Shown in pieces: positions 8,201 to 11,705 of a stretch of DNA of 11,705 nucleotides. The stretch is from Chrysochromulina parva. Taxonomy: Eukaryota > Haptophyta > Prymnesiales > Chrysochromulinaceae. Position 1 is the stretch's first letter; each line of letters starts with the position of its first letter. Location: assembly GCA_002887195.1 (NCBI GenBank), contig PJAB01001883.1, positions 1 to 11,705 of the forward strand, written 5' to 3'. Made by a program: the position numbers and the translations under genes. The notes below the pieces were generated by a model. The model made no database searches and had not been told where the DNA came from. It saw only the letters and a program-made list of their open reading frames with translations.

Positions 8201-9819
8201 TTGCCCTCGTCGTACGTGCGAATGGTGTGGAGATGACCGCCTGATCGCCTCAGAAAGCGCGACATCGAATTCACTGAGGGCCGGCGCACGCGCGAGCTTG
8301 GCTGGCTCACATTCACGCTGTTCGGATTGCCCTCCAGCAGGCCAGATTCGACGACCATCCCGCGGACGAGCAGCCACGCGTTCGTGCATATCAGTGGCGT
8401 CATCGTGGCGGTACCATCCTCGGCGATGGACGAGCACTTGATCAAGTACTCATCCTTTGTGTAGAGCACGGGGGAGAGCAGCTCGGCGAGGGCGGAAATC
8501 GTGTCGGGGTCCGACCGCGCGAACGCGGGGATGGAACGCAGCAGCTTGTGATTGAGTGCAAAGATCACTTCAATCCGGAGGGACGAAGGCAGCCCCGCAA
8601 AGAACGTGCTCTCGTTGGCGCCACGCAGATAGAGCCATTGGTACTGCAGGTACTCCCGGAGACGCCGGGCGAGCTCGGGGGGGATCTTGCGCTTCCTTAT
8701 AAAGGCATCTGTACGCTCGACACGTGCCTGCCACGAATCCTTCATCTTGTCAGAACGCATCAGCTCTGCCATCAACAACCCGACCGCGCCGGACGCTGTG
8801 AACGTGCTCATAAACATGACAGCTATGGTGAAGACCATCTCGTCCCATTTGGTGGGCACGATGTCGCCAAGGCCGACGGTGGTCATCGTGCCACACGCCC
8901 AGTAGTACGCGCGTGCATAGTGTAGCCAGTACTCTGCGGCCACAAAAGAAATCGAACGCAAGCAGGCGAGGTGAGCTGCCGCATCGCGTGGTCGGCACCC
9001 ACCCGGCTGCTGCGCACCGGTGGGGCGCGCGGCGAGGGGGCTCGCTTCCTGCCAGCCCGACGTGTCGCCGGACCAGGTGCCCACCGCCTGCCATCCGCAA
9101 GCAACCAGATGCACGAGCAGGACATAGACGGGAACGTAGGAGGATAGCCGCGCCCAGCCAACCGTGAATCCCGCCTTGTGCCGCATACACCAATATGCCG
9201 CGCGAATTGCATCCGGAAGGTGCATGAGGCGCATGAGGCGCAGAAGCGAGACGGTCGTCCATGTGCGGAGCGACGCGTTGCCGAGCAGAACAAATAGATC
9301 GACGGGCACCCATGCAACTAGCCGGCTTAGAACCTTGAGGATGGCCAGACAAAGGCGCAGGTTGCGCGAGCACTTGGTATCTTCGTCATCATCGTTGCCC
9401 TCGCCCGCTTCAAGGCGGTGCTCGTTGAGCTCTGACGGTGAACGCGTCACCTCCGGAGACTGAGTCACGCGCCTGCGCGCTTGGTTGCGCACCAGACGAG
9501 TCGAGCGGAGTACTAGGAATGCGACGTCCACGAAGTAGAGAGAGACGCAGTAGCCAGCAAGCTCAGGATACTGCAATGCTGGCCGGTCGGTGTATTGATC
9601 CCAGCCAATTGACGTGAAGGCCGAGCGGAACGGAAGCAGGACAGCGTGCACCATGATCAGGCTGCCGCTAATCAAGTGGAACAAGGTTTCGGTCCAGTTG
9701 AGCGCTGCGACGTTCTGTGCTTTGAGCTCCTCTTGTTGCGATGCTGCTGGCCTCTTGTTGCGGTCCAGCATAAAGGACGCGACCGAACGCCATTGTGACT
9801 TTCGCCCAGGTCCCTTCAT
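2275..9819 (-). CDS. Four-repeat (pseudo-tetrameric) cyclic-nucleotide-gated-type cation channel, CNGK-like
   Basis: One uninterrupted frame of 2514 codons. The ATG is at 9817-9819 with an in-frame TAG upstream (9847-9849), and the stop is TGA at 2275-2277. The product is a membrane protein with four homologous units, each with six predicted membrane helices, a re-entrant pore, a C-linker and a cyclic-nucleotide-binding-like domain. Repeat 1: S1 about 43-68, S2 88-108, S3 154-178, S4 187-210, S5 222-248, pore GLGD 316-319, C-linker 360-430, degenerate binding domain 432-580. Repeat 2: S1 about 665-692, pore GLGD 905-908, binding domain about 1015-1230 with a long Ser-rich insertion (1066-1185). 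Repeat 3: S1 about 1324-1342, pore PIGD 1604-1607, binding domain about 1690-1865 with EGD at 1749-1751 and the phosphate cassette around Glu1820, Arg1830 and Ser1833. Repeat 4: S1 about 1942-1966, pore GLGD 2169-2172, then a binding domain with an intact barrel half but no cassette arginine. The layout matches sea urchin sperm CNGK, a cGMP-gated K+ channel encoded as one chain of similar size. K+ selectivity and the cyclic-nucleotide ligand are inferred. Family assignment is strong and the exact function is not. Confidence 0.9.
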   Translation of the reverse strand: MKGPGRKSQWRSVASFMLDRNKRPAASQQEELKAQNVAALNWTETLFHLISGSLIMVHAVLLPFRSAFTSIGWDQYTDRPALQYPELAGYCVSLYFVDVAFLVLRSTRLVRNQARRRVTQSPEVTRSPSELNEHRLEAGEGNDDDEDTKCSRNLRLCLAILKVLSRLVAWVPVDLFVLLGNASLRTWTTVSLLRLMRLMHLPDAIRAAYWCMRHKAGFTVGWARLSSYVPVYVLLVHLVACGWQAVGTWSGDTSGWQEASPLAARPTGAQQPGGCRPRDAAAHLACLRSISFVAAEYWLHYARAYYWACGTMTTVGLGDIVPTKWDEMVFTIAVMFMSTFTASGAVGLLMAELMRSDKMKDSWQARVERTDAFIRKRKIPPELARRLREYLQYQWLYLRGANESTFFAGLPSSLRIEVIFALNHKLLRSIPAFARSDPDTISALAELLSPVLYTKDEYLIKCSSIAEDGTATMTPLICTNAWLLVRGMVVESGLLEGNPNSVNVSQPSSRVRRPSVNSMSRFLRRSGGHLHTIRTYDEGNCILPAAATRAVEVSSDFRATTFVEVLALHSKDVERLMAARNPSAAPPPHTFSPATLDAAAPRHASTRASEAAIPVACEPDTLSRVGPLQPSRPTSSVHALHGIISKMTLARKAEAARKDGRAWWRFVLPSLWLALRLLAVSYLALVLPVRVAFESRSGLELSWLAVDIVTDLVLWLQLWSELNGISDRIAAVNLNQLRHQVMVQRKQSHRPTLKQRIWVAIDIVCCLPYEWVGYAWHPSQSWVPALMLPRLVRLRCAGSWMSEIVELMQDNWLWLEPPPKHIRCMTCMMIQFFVVCHWGACVWLWLGLIDSDSISASDLSTQSWLMQDAVYLREASDAYPDDQSNPFYSYLRSLYWMIVAVSTMGLGDIVPKTIAETWVASIFITFGALLYPAFTGAMMSLLVDAMAARAEHATVVRDFVHRNLIAEPLRSQIIMFSKLGERIRTETQLLRSLPPSLHSLATAHLYLDIVRSVSCFCDSSEAFLVGVGASLRVELTVPNFFIAKTGDATTGIIFLERGEVHRRMRLASRAGDVDAASAPPDVPLGYHEAELNEASQPASFKRLGSLVTDRGSRGLLDGLFISSSRSESPSARRRFEDDVDLAESFGGRSTNLSELTTTPKLRAAGDTPSSPDDADPSSDTILLEKIQNGGSIGAEEFVLCAMHRCDMIGIRLCECLVLRRKSFDDLLSRFPELETTIKEHAREGYLASCERDKAICRNLVKSPKLLKCMGADDVFVSSSFAERRINETALFIATDGTAKVGAARGRGLRLQRLLRTLDGWAAKLRSAHVWSLLLCLLLLYRLFGDPFRASLSNHFAVPAEWSAALQNGSSIHPLPNVADSCDPSTVAAQESYSDTVGLCIFDFLVDVAIGVDLLGVQLRTLGGSAAGKVETLDEPTAAWHGAHGMLPFAVLLLAVVLVLDALSIAMAGVRDGGDAVSDAMTTAVSIIWVLRLPLLVFLPRHTYNIEVWLLNQSPAMTMQHVRLGRLVLIVIMLSHLSACVWAYIGWREFDASFVTNTSAHTWQAYSWWARDVVVLEGAARCQPLAVLAWLRGLYISIGTFVVVPIGDMVPDTMPETYYMIFLIVAGSTLSSTGLGVIVNAIARLDQEEYEHAMVQTSMEKVMMSYAVPPPLQQRVVRFLVWSHYRGADKDKAVLNKLPPQLQLETSKAIRLELLSKTKLADLLPRAVLGHITNEMRGIVITPSELLMLEGDKGTQDMYIIVEGVFEVLTAGRRPSLSAPVNRRRKAEALMGEKMGFAKDHFEHTKSTVVGTVGPGAVLGEVSFFLQGTARNASVRAVTRAVVLQLTRTQLDAACALFGLHRDAAYLAKLESLVRSIDACYRSTNERIVREQAILRGDSTPGHAAPCKMSEASKRSSSTGDVPIQQPSSYGYIFPPSTLPRQLWELVMALTTAILATSIPFLIAVFGPRSPLSVANAWAALVPQWSIDVILLCDSLLRAYCFPFLPPGRETFMQSELSHTAIRTHYVQVKLRLDLLASLPYEALAPIGLAVTSDTKTILLAVALLRLPRLLRCSRILEHCRVAFALLPPQLHLSSGQARLAVVTCLWVYVCHGFACLWLFDAYTLPKSALGRNWMTEDIAWKDADWAHSNVGLSYLRAVHFTLSHMSTVGLGDVRPQNALETVFAMLLSLISASLFACLIGLISSLVRLNDGEEEMFKTQTDYLQHYTTHHQLPSDLVLRITAYYRLISSNPRVSHTSLTEALPPFLLRDIGLWMHRNNILCVPALSSLTFFPLIELCVALRPELFLEGDTVITKGDPAVKLYLVDLGKLRAGGRRLPNMFRQAPPRSSSSMANRKITDRDASSTGMPALSSYLIGRNEGVNYVGAEMLAFSGPLAPVLSAMHVEATTHCHLFGLSLGVWKGLCSKFPDELGPISRGAPAACCGQIAHGGRNLPRMAMDISRASSGQSLEMPTAASNAFGELEGGQPRAVPVKGDEGMDKIELMGSTLRPCSWSC
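4300..4650 (-). other. Best-preserved cyclic-nucleotide-binding domain (channel repeat 3)
   Basis: This segment encodes the part of the channel that best matches a working cyclic-nucleotide-binding domain. The beta-barrel half has Glu-Gly-Asp at 1749-1751, followed by Met-Tyr-Ile-Ile and Glu-Gly-Val. The phosphate-binding cassette reads LGEVSFFLQGTARNASVRA, with Glu1820, Arg1830 and Ser1833 at the positions that contact cyclic nucleotide phosphate and ribose in this family. An insertion between the two halves carries an RRPS motif (1772-1775). The domain follows the PIGD pore repeat. The equivalent regions of repeats 1, 2 and 4 each lack the cassette Glu, the cassette Arg, or both. Confidence 0.75.
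4996..5025 (-). other. Divergent pore motif of channel repeat 3 (PIGD)
   Basis: The selectivity-filter segment of repeat 3 reads Val-Val-Val-Pro-Ile-Gly-Asp-Met-Val-Pro, with Pro1604, Ile1605, Gly1606 and Asp1607. The other three repeats read Thr-Val/Met-Gly-Leu-Gly-Asp. Repeat 3 has therefore lost the first filter glycine and the preceding threonine but kept the second glycine, the aspartate and the downstream Val-Pro. The frame is open on both sides, so this is a substitution and not a frameshift. Confidence 0.85.
9222..9239. repeat. 9-bp tandem repeat encoding the S4 helix of repeat 1
   Basis: The unit gcatgaggc is present twice in tandem (9222-9230, 9231-9239), followed by a related gcagaagc. 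On the minus strand it encodes the Leu-Arg-Leu-Met-Arg-Leu-Met-His part of S4 in channel repeat 1, placing Arg194, Arg197 and His200 every third residue. The three-residue spacing is characteristic of voltage-sensor helices. Confidence 0.7.
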
Positions 9820-9980
9820 CCTGAGGCAGCCGCAGCGGCTCTTCTTCTAAGGCGTGGTGGAGATGAGCACAACCTCTGGGACGAGGTCGCAGGATCGCTC
9901 CACGCACTCCCAAGAGGCGGGACGCGAGGCGGGTTGCGACTCTGGACGCCTTCGACCAGCCAGGAGCCAGGTAAGTTTTT

Positions 9981-10019
9981 CCAGCAACAAGTTTTTCCAT
10001 ATTTGGAAGGTTTTGCTGG
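9981..10019. other. Imperfect inverted repeat (hairpin-forming) in the AT-rich island
   Basis: The outer arms ccagcaa (9981-9987) and ttgctgg (10013-10019) are perfectly complementary. The inner arms ttcca (9995-9999) and tggaa (10004-10008) enclose the four-base loop tatt. The intervening bases form an asymmetric internal loop. It lies about 160-200 bp upstream of the channel start codon, so it may act as DNA (a factor-binding palindrome) or lie in the 5' untranslated RNA. Its role is unknown. Confidence 0.55.
9997..10006. promoter_or_regulatory. CArG-box-like motif (CCATATTTGG) upstream of the channel gene
   Basis: The ten bases ccatatttgg fit the CC(A/T)6GG consensus bound by SRF-type MADS-box factors. 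The site is at the centre of the AT-rich hairpin, about 180 bp upstream of the channel ATG, where a promoter element could be. MADS-box factors are widespread in eukaryotes, but their presence in this organism is not shown. A single ten-base match is weak evidence. Confidence 0.3.
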
Positions 10020-10284
10020 CGAGTGAGAATAATCTCAGCACACGCACTCTCGCACACAGGGCCCAGGAAATGACTCGTGTAGACCGGCGGTGGTCTCACA
10101 AGTCGAGAGCCGCCCAGGGCTCTACAGGCGCGGCCCCACCATGGTTCTCTGCACGCCGCAACTACAGCTCATATTCCCCACACTCCATTCCTCCACTGCT
10201 CCTATCCCCTCCACACGTCTCCGACTCCACTTCCAGCACACCCAGTTCCGACCCGGCTTGTATGGGCGGGCGCCGATGAGCCTC

Positions 10285-10306
10285 CATCATCATCTCATCA
10301 TCATCT
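10285..10306. repeat. 11-bp tandem repeat (CAT/CTC-rich microsatellite)
   Basis: The unit catcatcatct occurs twice in tandem (10285-10295, 10296-10306), just past the stop codon of the right-hand minus-strand gene. On that strand it reads as a GAT/GAG-rich stretch at the beginning of the 3' untranslated region. The period is not a multiple of three, in keeping with non-coding sequence. Confidence 0.7.
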
Positions 10307-10312
10307 CACCAT

Positions 10313-11705
10313 TCACTTGAGCAGCATGGGCGCTGAGAACTTAGCAACGCGCTCCACCTCCTCATGGCGCAGAAGCTGCGCGGCAGGCGTCCCTAGGATG
10401 GTCTCCCCGATGATGAGCGAAGAGCGCTCGAGCTTCTCGATTGGGTTGGCATTGCGCAGGACGACTGTGTCGATGAGCGAATCGTCGAAGCAGTGCGTCG
10501 TGCACAGCACCACGTGAAGCGACGCGCAATCAATCGGGAGAGTGCCGGAGCGCGAAAGGCCGTCGAGCAAGTCGAAGGCGGCGGCTTTCCCACTCTTCTG
10601 CTCCGCCTCACCGAGCGTGCTGTTCGTTGGTTTGGCCAGAAGCGCCTTTTGCGAGCGCTTCTGCCAGATCGGGCCCACCTTGATCGTTGTTGCGCGCAGC
10701 GCACCATCGACATCATGTTCCTCGAAGCGCGCGTCGAGTTCCGCAGGAACTTTGGTGAAATCGACTGCACCACCTTCGGCGCCTCCGCCGGCCTCCGGCG
10801 CCAGGGGAGCCTCTTTGGGCTCAAGCTTGGCTGTGGGAAGCTTGGCTGGCGCAGACGACGTACTCTGCGGCACGGATGCTGCTGAATCACAGCTCGCTGA
10901 ATCGTAGCTCTTGAGATTCGCCCGCGGCGGAGGCGCTCCGAACCCCCCCCCGGCGGGGGGGGGATATCCCCCCCCGGCGGGGGCTCCGAAGGCTGCGGGT
11001 GCGGCGCCAAAGCAGGCAGCGCCGCCGCCAAAGGCCATCGGCGCGCTGCATGGCATGCTCATGCAGCATGGCATAGCCTGGGGGCGCGGTGGTGCGGGGG
11101 GTGGTGCACATGCCATGCGGCGCGCTACCGAGTGGCTGCGCACTACCGAGTCATCAGAGTATTCCTCCTCCGAATGGGCCACCATGTGGCGAGGGTGAGC
11201 ATATTCAAAGGCCTGCTTCTCCGCTGCCACCTCCGCCTTCTTGGCCTCGTCGATCGTCGTCTTGATCGCCGCCACGTGTGCCTTGACCGCCGTGAGCTTC
11301 TCGGCGGCCGGGGCGTTCGCGTCGCCGTCGTACGACAGCAGATCGGACGGAATCTGATAGTCAATAAAGAGTTCGAGGAGGGTCTCGGTGAGCGCGGTCT
11401 CCTTGACGAGTGAATCCGGTGGCAGTCGGAGCAGCCTCTCGAGCTGCGGCTTGAGCTGGAGGACGAGCAGCCCAAAGACAGTCCCCTCAAGCTGCATCGA
11501 ACGGTACGCCTTGCAGAAGCGCTGCTGCTCCGGGGAGAGGGAGGCGATCGCGTCGCGGAACTCGGCGGCGGAGGGGAGGGTCTCGAGCATCAGCGGGATC
11601 GTGAGCTCGTCCTTGTTGCGCACGATCATCGCGTGCTGCGGCTGGAACGTGTTGTTCGGGCCGAGCCGTCCGATGAGCAGCATGAAGCACGAGAACTGGC
11701 GCGCC
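10313..11705 (-). CDS. Conserved uncharacterised protist protein, 3' portion (5'-truncated by the window)
   Basis: The frame is open from the window edge to TGA at 10313-10315, giving 463 visible residues. Met at 11681-11683 is probably internal, because the frame continues upstream (ARQFSCF) to the edge. Numbering from that Met, residues 1-120 form a conserved module with landmarks such as NKDELTIP, LSPEQQRF, LKPQLERLL and YQIPSDLLSYDG. A helical stretch at 125-160 could be coiled coil. Residues about 165-305 are low complexity: Pro/Gly/Ala-rich with a Met/Cys cluster at 204-216. Residues 306-446 form a second conserved module (WQKRSQKALL, AFDLLDGLSRSG, LPIDCASLHVV, FDDSLIDTVV, NPIEKLERSSLI). 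From memory, both modules occur together in proteins of ciliates, oomycetes, haptophytes and other algae, often at the C-terminus of longer proteins and without known function. I do not assign a function. Confidence 0.8.
   Translation of the reverse strand, partial: ARQFSCFMLLIGRLGPNNTFQPQHAMIVRNKDELTIPLMLETLPSAAEFRDAIASLSPEQQRFCKAYRSMQLEGTVFGLLVLQLKPQLERLLRLPPDSLVKETALTETLLELFIDYQIPSDLLSYDGDANAPAAEKLTAVKAHVAAIKTTIDEAKKAEVAAEKQAFEYAHPRHMVAHSEEEYSDDSVVRSHSVARRMACAPPPAPPRPQAMPCCMSMPCSAPMAFGGGAACFGAAPAAFGAPAGGGYPPPAGGGFGAPPPRANLKSYDSASCDSAASVPQSTSSAPAKLPTAKLEPKEAPLAPEAGGGAEGGAVDFTKVPAELDARFEEHDVDGALRATTIKVGPIWQKRSQKALLAKPTNSTLGEAEQKSGKAAAFDLLDGLSRSGTLPIDCASLHVVLCTTHCFDDSLIDTVVLRNANPIEKLERSSLIIGETILGTPAAQLLRHEEVERVAKFSAPMLLK
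10943..10983. repeat. Alternating homopolymeric C and G runs inside a coding region
   Basis: The plus strand reads C9 (10943-10951), GGC, G9 (10955-10963), ATAT, C8 (10968-10975), GGC, G5 (10979-10983). Adjacent runs are complementary, so each can fold into a perfect G-C hairpin with a three- or four-base loop. The G9 run on either strand could also join a quadruplex. On the minus strand it encodes two Pro-Pro-Pro-Ala-Gly-Gly-Gly blocks in the linker of the protist protein. Homopolymers like this are prone to polymerase slippage and assembly error. Confidence 0.9.

Larger units (their letters stand above)
9820..10312. other. Intergenic region between the channel and the partial upstream gene
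   Basis: These 493 bp separate two minus-strand genes and must hold the 3' end of the right-hand gene and the 5' flank of the channel. I see no clear TATA box and no AATAAA. An AT-rich island at about 9971-10015 stands out from the GC-rich surroundings and contains a hairpin, a CArG-like core and two copies of aagtttttcca (9973-9983, 9989-9999). The plus strand carries a consensus donor CAG/GTAAGT (exon end 9970), a pyrimidine-poor candidate acceptor at 10058-10059, and an ATG in a CCACCATGG context (10141). No plus-strand gene is convincing. The right end is a short CAT/CTC microsatellite. Confidence 0.7.

Noticed and set aside
9222..9239. Mobile-element target-site duplication
   Set aside because: The 9-bp tandem copies are adjacent with nothing inserted between them and encode the expected periodic S4 residues.
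9820..9846. 3' splice acceptor directly before the channel ATG (ctgcctcag/g on the minus strand)
   Set aside because: The pyrimidine tract is poor, and an in-frame stop followed by an ATG explains the start without an upstream exon. An upstream non-coding exon cannot be ruled out.
10141..10320. Plus-strand gene starting at the ATG in a CCACCATGG context
   Set aside because: The product would be 59 residues with no recognisable fold and would run into the stop region of the minus-strand gene. It is kept only as part of a low-interest finding.

Overview
The window reads as GC-rich nuclear DNA of a single-celled eukaryote, probably a microalga or related protist. This rests on a giant four-repeat cyclic-nucleotide-type ion channel, a protein region I recognise only from protist genomes, long intron-free reading frames, low gene density, and no operon or Shine-Dalgarno structure. 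A haptophyte or stramenopile alga would fit, but the lineage cannot be fixed from the sequence alone.

Layout: all supported coding regions lie on the minus strand, so transcription runs from right to left. (1) 10313-11705 holds the 3' part of a gene for a conserved but uncharacterised protist protein; its 5' end is outside the window. (2) 9820-10312 is an intergenic region with an AT-rich island, an imperfect hairpin that contains a CArG-box-like core, and a consensus-like plus-strand splice donor. (3) 2275-9819 is one uninterrupted 2514-residue frame encoding four fused six-transmembrane channel units, each followed by a C-linker and a cyclic-nucleotide-binding-like domain. (4) 241-2127 is a low-complexity, repeat-rich frame of doubtful status just downstream of the channel. 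(5) 1-240 holds nothing I can assign.

The channel is the most interesting item. It has the layout of CNGK, the pseudo-tetrameric cGMP-gated K+ channel of sea urchin sperm. Three of its four pores read GLGD and the third reads PIGD. Only the third repeat keeps a recognisable cyclic-nucleotide phosphate-binding cassette (Glu1820, Arg1830, Ser1833). The repeat with the odd pore is therefore also the one likely to sense the ligand. Repeats 1-3 each carry an RRxS motif in or next to the binding domain, which suggests possible further control by cyclic-nucleotide-dependent kinases. No functional link between the channel and its two neighbours can be shown from sequence.
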